Source of the DNA: CAYWMD01 sp964458575
GTDB lineage: Bacteria; Verrucomicrobiota; Verrucomicrobiia; Limisphaerales; JADLHS01
Direction: 5' to 3'
DNA: 64,000 nucleotides
Assembly: GCA_964458575.1 (NCBI GenBank)
Contig: CAYWMD010000034.1
Coordinates: forward strand, 1-64,000
Part shown: in pieces, positions 36,565 to 44,661 of the stretch
How positions within the stretch are numbered: position 1 is the stretch's first letter
Layout: the number at the start of each line of letters is the position of its first letter
Program-made: the position numbers and the translations under genes
Notes under the pieces: model-generated
Seen by the model: the letters and a program-made list of their open reading frames with translations, nothing else
What the model was told of the DNA's origin: nothing
Databases searched by the model: none

Positions 36565-37191
36565 ATGACCATCAAGGTTTCCATTATCGAAGACGATGAC
36601 TGGATTCGCGAGAATCTGGCCCGGGAGATTTCACGCACCAACGGATTCGCCTGCGCGGGCGCCTATGCCAACGCTGAAGTCGCCCTGGCTGAAATTCCCA
36701 AAGCGGTCCCGGACGTCGTCCTAGTGGACATCAACCTCCCGAAGATGAACGGCATCGAGTGCGTGCGAAAACTCAAGACGCTGGTGCCGGCTGTACAACT
36801 ATTGATGCTCACCGTGTACGAGGACAGTGACAGGATTTTCAACTCCCTGCTGGCCGGCGCGAGCGGTTACCTGTTGAAGCGAACGCCGCAGGCCGAGATC
36901 ATCAATGCCATCGCCGAAGTGCATGGCGGCCTGTCGCCAATGAGCGGACACATTGCACGCAAGGTCGTCCAATACTTCAACCAGCGCGGGAGCAGCGACC
37001 GGGAGATCGAGAAGCTGTCCAATCGCGAGCGGGAAGTGCTCGATTGCCTCGCGCGGGGCATCGCTTATAAGGAAATTGCCGACGTGCTTTCACTGCGCAT
37101 TGACACCGTGCGCATGCACATCAAGGGCATCTACGGCAAGCTGCACGTTCATTCCCGCGGCGAGGCGGTGGCGAAGTACCTCCACAAGTAA
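36565..37191 (+). CDS. NarL/LuxR-family response regulator
   Basis: The 208-residue protein has a receiver domain (1-120) with acidic cluster E9-D10-D11, phosphoacceptor D55 in VVLVDINLPK, T83 and K105. A LuxR-type helix-turn-helix (about 150-208) contains LSNREREVLDCLARG and the recognition helix around IDTVRMHIKGIYGKL. The ATG at 36565 gives the usual IKVSIIEDD start; a longer frame from 36508 adds 19 unlikely residues. It is the natural partner of the kinase encoded just upstream, and HisKA_3 kinases typically pair with this class. It could bind the dyad found upstream of its own gene and other genes in this window. That link is inference. Confidence 0.94.
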   Translation: MTIKVSIIEDDDWIRENLAREISRTNGFACAGAYANAEVALAEIPKAVPDVVLVDINLPKMNGIECVRKLKTLVPAVQLLMLTVYEDSDRIFNSLLAGASGYLLKRTPQAEIINAIAEVHGGLSPMSGHIARKVVQYFNQRGSSDREIEKLSNREREVLDCLARGIAYKEIADVLSLRIDTVRMHIKGIYGKLHVHSRGEAVAKYLHK

Positions 37192-37281
37192 TCAACTCCC
37201 CCGCTCCGGCAGCGTGGTTGTTATTATTTGCTCCGTCGCGAACAGCGTTCGACGCGAATCCTACGAATCGTCTTGGCAACG

Positions 37282-38025
37282 TTACTTCGGCGTTTTCCGG
37301 GACGCAACGTGCCAGTCAAAGTACAGATAATTTCGCAGCGCCGGCGTCGCCGGCCCGTGCACAGGATGTATGGCCACGTAATCCTGGTACGTGGCGCTCG
37401 TGATACCGAGGGACAACATCAATTGCAGGTCACAATCCGTGAACGCCCAAGTGTCCGCCGGGCTCATGAGTTCGCTGGTTTTGTGCGTGGGCGCAAAGGG
37501 TGTGTTGGGCCGGCCAAAAGGATAAACGATCCGGTCGGGAGGCGGGCCCGGCCGGTTGGTAATCACAGAAAGGGAGAAGTAGCTGATCGGCACCTGAAGC
37601 GCCAAAGGCTTGGCCCGCTTGTCGGGCAGCTTCCGATACGACGCCGGACAGATGGCCACATTCGCCGTCCGCGTCAGGCTGTCCGGCTGTGGGATGCCGA
37701 GATAAGACGTGAGGTAGGCCGCCAGGGAACCGTCGTAGTAATCCCTTCCCGGCAAACTGTAGTAGGTAAAGAAAATCCCCGTCCAGCAAGGTCCGGGCAG
37801 ATTATTCTCATGGTCCTGCGTGTACATTTCGATGGCGTAACCGAGTTGCTTGAGATTGCTGGTGCAGTTGGCTTGAAGGGCCTTCTCCCTGGCCTTGGCG
37901 AGCGCCGGCAACAGCAAGGCCGCCAGGATCGCAATGATGGCGATCACGACCAGCAGTTCAATCAACGTGAACGCGCGCGATTCCCGCACGCGCGCCGCCA
38001 TGGGCGGTGGGGCATACCGGTTCAT
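37282..38025 (-). CDS. Pseudopilin, H-X9-DG-like family (2)
   Basis: The 247-residue protein from the ATG at 38023-38025 has an 18-residue basic leader ending in Ala, then FTLIELLVVIAIIAILAALL with the +5 glutamate (E23), the prepilin peptidase signal. The body has the AKAREKALQANCTSNLKQLG helix-start seen in this family. The C-terminus reads YFDWHVASRK, so the DG of the DGH motif found in the other two pseudopilins is changed here. It is convergent with the response regulator gene, 90 bases apart. Its upstream gap of about 400 bases contains one dyad and no other feature. Confidence 0.88.
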   Translation of the reverse strand: MNRYAPPPMAARVRESRAFTLIELLVVIAIIAILAALLLPALAKAREKALQANCTSNLKQLGYAIEMYTQDHENNLPGPCWTGIFFTYYSLPGRDYYDGSLAAYLTSYLGIPQPDSLTRTANVAICPASYRKLPDKRAKPLALQVPISYFSLSVITNRPGPPPDRIVYPFGRPNTPFAPTHKTSELMSPADTWAFTDCDLQLMLSLGITSATYQDYVAIHPVHGPATPALRNYLYFDWHVASRKTPK

Positions 38026-38214
38026 ATGCTCTGATTGGTTGAATGGATGAGAGGTCAAAACCACGAATTCTCTATTGTCGGTTGGAACCATCCCACTGCG
38101 CGCCATGTTACATACGAACCCCGAAGTGGCTCGTCCACGCCGCAGCTTTACCGACTGAGTGACGGTAGTTTTGGAAGCCGGCGCTGGTCAAGGGCGTTGC
38201 CCGAATTCACCCAT

Positions 38215-38228
38215 CACATATTCATGTT
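38215..38228 (-). promoter_or_regulatory. Inverted repeat CACAT-ATTC-ATGTT upstream of pseudopilin 2
   Basis: Nine of ten arm positions match. It lies 190 bases before the start of pseudopilin 2 and downstream of pseudopilin 3, in a non-coding stretch of about 397 bases. Confidence 0.45.
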
Positions 38229-38422
38229 GCACCAGCGACTGAGCTACCGGGTTTGCAGGCTACGCCAAATGACGGCATATCCCGACTCGCGTTGATTTTG
38301 GCTGGAACTTACGCTTGAGTAATATCCGATTAAGAAATGGCGAGAACAGACAACATCTCCAAGCCCGACTTGGAAACCGGGCATGAACGAAGGGAATGAG
38401 CGGTGAGACAGACTATTGCCGA

Positions 38423-39271
38423 CTATTGAGGGCAGGAGGTGCGCTCTCTGAGCCACTTCCAATCCATGTCGAAACCCGAACTGCCGAAGTGCGTTCCCGT
38501 AACATCTTTGGCATAGGGAACATTTTGAAGCCCTGCCTTTGGGTCGTTGCTCTTATACAACCACTTTTTAAACTCAGTGTGGCCATCGGCAAATGAGAAG
38601 CAATTACCCCTTTCATGATAATTCGCCGGGCAATCCGGATAATCCGGCGCTGTCAGGTTGCATTGCAAATAACCGTCATTGATTGTGTACATGGCTTCGT
38701 CTGCAAAAACCCAGGCGTTCGCCACGCCAATACAGCTTAGTTCGTTCACCTTCTTGAACAGGGCATATTTTCCGATCATCGACTGCATATCGGCTTGCGA
38801 CGTCGGCGACATGGCTGCCAAATTCCCAATCAGCGCAGGATTCATGGAAATGCTCCGTATCCGGTCGCCATTGTCTGAAGGGATCTTGTCAGATGGACAC
38901 TTGTAAACCTGAACATTGACCACATAGGGTCCAAGACAGTTGGTTTTGTAAGCATCAACATTGATGTTCCACTGCGAGCTACCCCAGTTTTCGGAGCCAG
39001 GACACCAGCCAAAGAAGAAACCGCCCGAAGAAGCGGCGATCGGAGCGTTCGGCACCAGGAATTCATTCCAATCGTTGTTATACATGCTACACGCGATAGT
39101 GATCTGATGCTTGTTACTAAGGCAATGAATGCGCTGGGCTTTGGCCTTGGCCTTCGCGAGCGCCGGCAAAAGCATAGCGGCCAAAATGGCGATGATGGCA
39201 ATAACCACCAGCAATTCGATCAGCGTAAATGCACCCCGGTATCCTACCGTTCCCTTATGGTCGTGTTTCAT
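38423..39271 (-). CDS. Pseudopilin, H-X9-DG family (3)
   Basis: The 282-residue protein starts at ATG 39269-39271 with a 14-residue leader ending in Ala, then FTLIELLVVIAIIAILAAML with E19 at +5. It has the AKAKAQRIHCLSNKHQITIA helix, cysteine-spaced body segments (VQVYKCPSDK) and FADGHTEFKKWL near the C-terminus, the family DGH motif. Like pseudopilin 1 it is a type II secretion/type IV pilin-like minor or major subunit; assembly machinery is not in the window. A CAT-N4-ATG dyad is exactly 61 bases upstream of the ATG. Confidence 0.9.
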   Translation of the reverse strand: MKHDHKGTVGYRGAFTLIELLVVIAIIAILAAMLLPALAKAKAKAQRIHCLSNKHQITIACSMYNNDWNEFLVPNAPIAASSGGFFFGWCPGSENWGSSQWNINVDAYKTNCLGPYVVNVQVYKCPSDKIPSDNGDRIRSISMNPALIGNLAAMSPTSQADMQSMIGKYALFKKVNELSCIGVANAWVFADEAMYTINDGYLQCNLTAPDYPDCPANYHERGNCFSFADGHTEFKKWLYKSNDPKAGLQNVPYAKDVTGTHFGSSGFDMDWKWLRERTSCPQ

Positions 39272-39331
39272 AATATTTCGTTAGCCCACTCTTACTCGAT
39301 TCCCAAGATTTATGCAAGCACCACTCAACAA

Positions 39332-39345
39332 CCATAAACATGTGG
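39332..39345 (-). promoter_or_regulatory. Degenerate dyad CCAT-AAAC-ATGTG upstream of pseudopilin 3
   Basis: The core CAT-N4-ATG is kept with extra G/C symmetry outside. It is 61 bases before the ATG, the same distance as before GHL10 paralogues 1 and 3. Confidence 0.4.
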
Positions 39346-39355
39346 GGGAAAAGAA

Positions 39356-39378
39356 GGCAGCCAGCGCCGGCTGGCCGC
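39356..39378 (-). terminator. Probable terminator after the 1501-residue protein gene
   Basis: GCCAGC and GCTGGC pair across a 4-nt loop, with an outer GGC/GCC pair and one mismatch. On the minus strand the T-rich stretch TTCTTTTCC follows. It lies 14 bases after the stop of the gene ending at 39392. Confidence 0.6.
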
Positions 39379-39391
39379 CTCCTCGCGAAAC

Positions 39392-42300
39392 TCAGTTATG
39401 CTTGAGCCGGAAGAACATCGTGGCGTTGGTCTTGGGCACCGTCACCAAGAAGTTCGGATTGGCACCGGAGAAGACCCCGAACGGGTAGTTGGTATAGGGA
39501 CCCGTCACCAGACCGGCCGCTTGCAGGATGAAGGAACTGGCCGTATCCGCCGGATCCAGCGTGCTGAATGCTAGCCCGACATTGCCACTCAGATCAACTC
39601 CACCACCCGTGAAGCCATAAGGCTCGAACCCATAATCAACGGTCAAAGTGCCGGCTGCCACAACACTGGCGTCAGCGTTGGCCACCAAGCAGGAGAAGAC
39701 AGTAGCATCCGCAGCGCTTACGTTCGTGATCCACAGAGTGGCGGTGGTCACGCCGGCGTAGTGCGCGCTGTTAGCCAAGTTGACCCCGTTGGATCGCCAC
39801 TGGTAGGACGTGGGTGGCCGGTTGCCGGATGGCACCACCGTAAAGTTTGTCGTGGCGCCGAGCAAAGCCGTCTTATTCCCAGGTCCGGCGATGACCTCAA
39901 CAACGGTGTTGTAGTTGGTAATCCAGCCGGCTTGATCGCTCCAAGTGGAGATGAAATTGGTGCCGCTTTGAATATTGTTGATCGTCAGAGTGCCAATTCC
40001 GTTGGTCGAAGCAAACGTGTTGGTGACGAGGGCCACGGTTGGGGTTCCATTTTCACGATTGCCATAGGCAGTCGAGGCTAACGGCCCGTTGGTCGTGCCC
40101 CGGTACCAGGTATTGGTGAGCGGGTTCGAGGCGAAAGTAGCCCCGGACTCGAGCGTGAAGCTAGCACCCTGGGTTACAATCAGGCCGGCAACCGGCTGGT
40201 TTGTCCACGGAATGAACGGAGACAGCTCGACCACCCGGAGGTTCGAGAAATACACAAAGGCGTCCGAGAAACTCGCGTTCAGGTTCGGATCGAGATAACC
40301 CAACATCGGCGTTCCGGTGAACGGCGCAATGGGATTTTGCGCACCGAGGGTGGGTGTGAGGATGCTGCTTTTGAAGATCTGCTGCTGCGCAACATACAAC
40401 GTCAGGTTGGTCTGACGCGAAAGTTCAAGGCTCACCTCCACCCAGGCGTTGACCGGTGCACCGCCAGCGGTGTTCATGCCGGTGAAGGGCGGGTTTTTGC
40501 AGATGCCGTTTTGGGGCGTGCCGCCGAAGCCGTTGTTATTGCCGCTGACTTGATCGTTCGGTACACCTGCGTTGTTGAAGATATTCGTCGGCCCGGTCGG
40601 GCTGTAATTCCCGGCCGACGTCGCGTAAGCGTTGGTATAAGCCACTTGAATAAGGTAGCCGCTGCTCACCACCGTGGAATTTGTGCCTACGAAGTAGTTA
40701 GTAGTAAAAGGAATCACCTGCAGGTTCGTGTTGACTCCATTCTGATCAAAGATCGGATTGATCCAAGGCGGCGAAATGAACATGTCATAGTCCGCCGGTG
40801 TAATCGAGCCGCTGGCGGCGTTTACCGCACACCACAGCCCGTCGGCGTTGATCGGCTTGGCGCCCGTGCCGTCTGCTCGCGGGTTGATGTCCAACCGCCA
40901 GTTGGCGTTGGTGCCGAAGTGGTTGATGCCAAAGGCAGCAAATTCCCGGCCCGCAATTTGAGTCGGGTTGCCGATGGCGAAGCCGTAGAGGGAGAGGAAC
41001 ATGTCAAACCGCAACGCGTAATTGCCCCGATAGATCATGTAGTTTTTACCGGGCATCCCAGGAATCTGTGGATAGAGGTTGATGCCCGATTCGCCAAGTT
41101 CTCCGGTGTTCTTGTTGACGCTCAACTTCAACGCAGTGTTCCAGCCATTCGCCGCCATCGTATCGGATTGTGGGACGGTAACGCCACCGTCGTTGCCCGC
41201 ATCGTTCACCGATTTACCGAACACGGCGTAATAATTGCCCTGATCGAAGCTCGCAGAGTTGTCGTAATTGCTGATGACCGTGGGCAGAGTCGGGCTGGCA
41301 TCCTGATTGATGCTGGCATAGACCAGCGTCCAGTTGGTGCTGTCGTACGAATTGGTCAGCGGATTGGACCAGAGAACCACTTCCCCGCCGAACGCGTTGT
41401 CAAACTCGGTCAACGTCTGGGTCGTGGTTCTGACCTGATACAAATGGCCCTCGCTACTATACGCGTTCGTGGTGCTCAACGGACTGCCGGCGGGGACCGT
41501 GTTGGTCAGGCTGAGGACAACGGACAAATTCGTCCGCTGCTGGCTGGTATTCACATGCTTCACCGGGTTGCCAATCATCGCATCAACCGTTACAAGGCCA
41601 GGATTGAAGACGACGCCGGGCGAGCCATTCACGGGCAGAACGCCGGTAAACCTCTGCACACCCGCCATGTAATCCACACCCAGGTTGGCCATAAAGCTTG
41701 CGCCGGCAGCGGGCGGGAGACTGAGGAAATTTGTAATCGTGAAAGACTTCGGCACGATGCTGGTGGCGTCGTTGCCTGGCCCATTCAGATCGCCGTAGCG
41801 CGTCAGGACAAATCGGGCCTGGTCACCCGGAATTCCCCGGTTCATGCCTGCCAGAGTCGAGGGCGCCGGTGCCGTCAAGAAAATCAACTGCGGTCCCGTG
41901 TTGAGAATGTCCATCGTCCCACTGAACGGGGCCACGGTGTTGTAGTTGGTGCCGCTAACCAGCCGCATGGTAAAGGTGAACGTCGGGCCGCTCAACGGCG
42001 TGGCGGTGGGGATGATCTTGACGCCAACACTCACAAAGCCGCCGGCAGGTATGCCCGCAGGCAAGATCACGGAGTTGGTGCCAATGATGGCATTGCCATA
42101 GCCCGTAGCGGGCGTCTCGTTGGTGTTCATCACGTAGTTCACCCCATAAACGGCGGTACCGCCGCGAACGAAACTAATCAGGGTAGGCCCCGGAGTCGCA
42201 ATGGGCGAGCCGTTGAAGAAGAAGATGTTACAGGTACCTGGGATGGGAGCACCGGGATTGACGGTGTTGTTGGTATAGTTCTGCGACGCCGTCGCGCTCA

Positions 42301-43897
42301 TGGTCAGCGAAGCGGTGGAATCCGGCGTAACGACGGCAAAGGTCCCGTTGGTTCCGGTCCAATCGTTGCTACTGACGCAGGTGGTGGTCTGACCCAGAGA
42401 GAAACAGCGCAGCAATCCCTGGCCGGAACTGATAATCCAAATGTTGCCCGCTGCATCCCAGTCCATGCCACGGGAATTCGCGGTCTCGGCACCAACTCCC
42501 GTGATTCCTGCGGGAATCGTGTAGCCAAAAGTTCCCGCGTCAATACCGAAGATTGTGCCGTCGTCCGGAATGCCATTGGTCAGGCTGGCAAGGGTGACGC
42601 CGTTGTTCAAGTCCACCGAGGCAACCAACTTGCCATCAGGTGATACTCTGACGCCGGCGTACATACCACCATTTGCACCACTACCCCTGTTGCCAGCCCA
42701 AGGATCACCCGCAGCACCACCAGTCGGCGGCCAATTAAATGGCTTCCCGAGGTAACTGGCGCCGCCGGTATAAAGCCAGTTGGTTTGATCCGAAGCCGCC
42801 GCTCGAAGCAGTTGGCCGTTGGCTGGGTCGCCATAAATACCGTTGGTCGTCCATGCAGGACGAAGCACCTGGAGGTTCGGATTGGAGGCGTTGGCCCGAC
42901 CGAAGCCGCAATAGATCTTGCCGTCCGCCCCCACATCCACCTCAGGACGCAACTGCGCGATTCCATCCAACCCGACGGTATAAGCGTAGTCCGGGCGCTT
43001 GCTCCAAGGTAGCGGACCTGAGCCAATGTTATACTTATAAATGCAGTTGTACGAACCCGGGGTGGTCAGCGGCCCCAGGATGCAGTTTGTATCCGATGGT
43101 GCGGCAACACCGGCTTGGGCCGTATAAAGAACCAAGTTGCCTTCAGCCAAAGAGCCTGTGACCATAGGAGTGCCAAAAACGTCGGCTATCGTGCCATCAC
43201 CCGTATTCCCAAGGAGCACGGTGGAACCCGTTAAATTTGGATCGAACATATAAATCTTCGTCTGGGTACCTGCCGCATTTGCATCGGCCACCAAGAGGCT
43301 GTTATCAGGCGCGACTCGAATCCGACCTGGGCTCTTGAAGTTCGCGCCGCCGCCATTGATGCCAACCCATGTTCCTACGGTTGGATTCGCAATATACGCC
43401 GCCAAGGTCTGGTCGGCATTCATGGCGTAAATCCCAACTCCCTTCGGGCCGCTGGCCTGCGCCCCGGCGAAATTATTGGCAGCGTAAATACGGCCAAAGA
43501 TTGCACCATTCTTTGGGTTCTTGTTTACCGCGACGCCGCTGGGTGCATTCCATACCGAATTAGAATAAGTGTATACGCCGACAGCGTCGGAACTGATTAT
43601 GAAGGGGTTCCCGGCACCTTCCTTGGAGCACGTGATCTTAAAACCGGGCTTGGCGCCCAGGAAAAAATTCGTGGGGCCCTTGGGCAGTACACCCATGTCC
43701 AGAGTCGTTGCATCGCTGAAGGTGACGACGACCTTGGCGCCGTCTTCGTTCATGACGAACGAGACGTAGCCCGCCCCATTCGTCCCCGTGATGCCGGAGG
43801 CGTAGGGAGCGGCGTGAACGCCCATACTGAACGTCAGCAACGCAGCGAGCGCCAGCAAGGTTGGCAAGAGGGTTTTGGTGAAGAATTTCTGGTTCAT
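39392..43897 (-). CDS. Very large secreted beta-rich protein (1501 residues)
   Basis: The start is ATG 43895-43897. A signal peptide (1-29, ending GVHAAPYASG) precedes a long propeller-like region (about 60-530) with SPGRIRVAPDNSLLVADANA and repeated YAYTVGLDGI/RVSPDGKL elements. A Calx-beta-like or similar beta sandwich (about 540-690, with GVNYVMN) comes next, then jelly-roll-like segments (about 850-1250), an Ig-like unit (about 1340-1430, with YQWRSNGVNLANS) and a C-terminus ending MFFRLKHN. No catalytic motif or PEP-CTERM signal is visible. It is probably exported and structural or adhesive; function unknown. It follows the same style as the other secreted proteins here, but its upstream region lacks the CAT-N4-ATG dyad. 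Confidence 0.8.
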   Translation of the reverse strand: MNQKFFTKTLLPTLLALAALLTFSMGVHAAPYASGITGTNGAGYVSFVMNEDGAKVVVTFSDATTLDMGVLPKGPTNFFLGAKPGFKITCSKEGAGNPFIISSDAVGVYTYSNSVWNAPSGVAVNKNPKNGAIFGRIYAANNFAGAQASGPKGVGIYAMNADQTLAAYIANPTVGTWVGINGGGANFKSPGRIRVAPDNSLLVADANAAGTQTKIYMFDPNLTGSTVLLGNTGDGTIADVFGTPMVTGSLAEGNLVLYTAQAGVAAPSDTNCILGPLTTPGSYNCIYKYNIGSGPLPWSKRPDYAYTVGLDGIAQLRPEVDVGADGKIYCGFGRANASNPNLQVLRPAWTTNGIYGDPANGQLLRAAASDQTNWLYTGGASYLGKPFNWPPTGGAAGDPWAGNRGSGANGGMYAGVRVSPDGKLVASVDLNNGVTLASLTNGIPDDGTIFGIDAGTFGYTIPAGITGVGAETANSRGMDWDAAGNIWIISSGQGLLRCFSLGQTTTCVSSNDWTGTNGTFAVVTPDSTASLTMSATASQNYTNNTVNPGAPIPGTCNIFFFNGSPIATPGPTLISFVRGGTAVYGVNYVMNTNETPATGYGNAIIGTNSVILPAGIPAGGFVSVGVKIIPTATPLSGPTFTFTMRLVSGTNYNTVAPFSGTMDILNTGPQLIFLTAPAPSTLAGMNRGIPGDQARFVLTRYGDLNGPGNDATSIVPKSFTITNFLSLPPAAGASFMANLGVDYMAGVQRFTGVLPVNGSPGVVFNPGLVTVDAMIGNPVKHVNTSQQRTNLSVVLSLTNTVPAGSPLSTTNAYSSEGHLYQVRTTTQTLTEFDNAFGGEVVLWSNPLTNSYDSTNWTLVYASINQDASPTLPTVISNYDNSASFDQGNYYAVFGKSVNDAGNDGGVTVPQSDTMAANGWNTALKLSVNKNTGELGESGINLYPQIPGMPGKNYMIYRGNYALRFDMFLSLYGFAIGNPTQIAGREFAAFGINHFGTNANWRLDINPRADGTGAKPINADGLWCAVNAASGSITPADYDMFISPPWINPIFDQNGVNTNLQVIPFTTNYFVGTNSTVVSSGYLIQVAYTNAYATSAGNYSPTGPTNIFNNAGVPNDQVSGNNNGFGGTPQNGICKNPPFTGMNTAGGAPVNAWVEVSLELSRQTNLTLYVAQQQIFKSSILTPTLGAQNPIAPFTGTPMLGYLDPNLNASFSDAFVYFSNLRVVELSPFIPWTNQPVAGLIVTQGASFTLESGATFASNPLTNTWYRGTTNGPLASTAYGNRENGTPTVALVTNTFASTNGIGTLTINNIQSGTNFISTWSDQAGWITNYNTVVEVIAGPGNKTALLGATTNFTVVPSGNRPPTSYQWRSNGVNLANSAHYAGVTTATLWITNVSAADATVFSCLVANADASVVAAGTLTVDYGFEPYGFTGGGVDLSGNVGLAFSTLDPADTASSFILQAAGLVTGPYTNYPFGVFSGANPNFLVTVPKTNATMFFRLKHN

Positions 43898-44047
43898 GGT
43901 ATTTGGAGGGTTTGGGGTTCGAAGCAGTACTACGATGGAAAGTCAAAGGGCTTGAGGTAGCAAGGTAAAAACTCGTCACCGCACGTCAAAGCCGGCTGAC
44001 GATATGACCCACCCGTCCGATGTGAATTCGTCCTAACAGCTAGTTTC

Positions 44048-44059
44048 ATGTCGTGACAT
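44048..44059. promoter_or_regulatory. Perfect palindrome ATGTC-GT-GACAT upstream of the 1501-residue gene
   Basis: A 12-base perfect inverted repeat 151 bases before the ATG of the gene starting at 43897. It differs from the CAT-N4-ATG dyads in spacing and sequence, so if it is an operator it serves a different regulator. The remaining non-coding stretch 43898-44661 shows no gene I can support. Confidence 0.3.
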
Positions 44060-44661
44060 TTGGTTGGGTTGATATGCCCTGATAAAAACACGATTGCCGA
44101 TTTTTTGTCAACGAAATTCTTTTCTACCGCTTCCGACCGCCGGCCGAGACAGCCATGATGCCCGCGTGGCGACTGTTGTCGTCAATTGCCAAATCGCAGA
44201 ATGTGGCCTGCCCTCGTTGAAACCACTGAATAGATTCCAACCGCAAGGAGACAACAATTCCGCTGACAGAGCTTCTGCTCTCTGATTAACACTTCGGGGT
44301 TCAATTCAGCACCACCCGTCAGTTCGCAAACATCCTGGCAACTGTGCCGGACTCAGAATTGAATCTCTTGTAAAGCCACGTTCGATGTCTTGCAACAAAA
44401 AAGCGAAAAAAAATTCTCCGCCTGAATCCTGACCGAACAGCACCCCGGGGAGACACAGCCACTGACGTCATTCAGACCTCCGGCATGAGGACGAGTTGGT
44501 GGCGCTGGACTGCATGCCGGCTGATGCCAGGCTGGAGATTTCACACTCTGCACAAAGCAGCCCACAAAGTGGGTCACCAGTCTGTGACCAGCTTTGGACG
44601 TTCCGACCGCGATAAGCCGGTCAGACCGGCGCTCCCGCTGCGCCAGTGTGAAGTTTCCGGG

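Noticed and set aside
40337..42643. 768-codon + strand frame opposite the 1501-residue gene
   Set aside because: Antisense shadow; no domain, arginine-rich make-up, and the opposite strand encodes a coherent secreted protein.
44385..44432. Possible 15-codon gene MSCNKKAKKNSPPES
   Set aside because: Too short, no conserved context or ribosome-binding site; probably an A-rich non-coding stretch.
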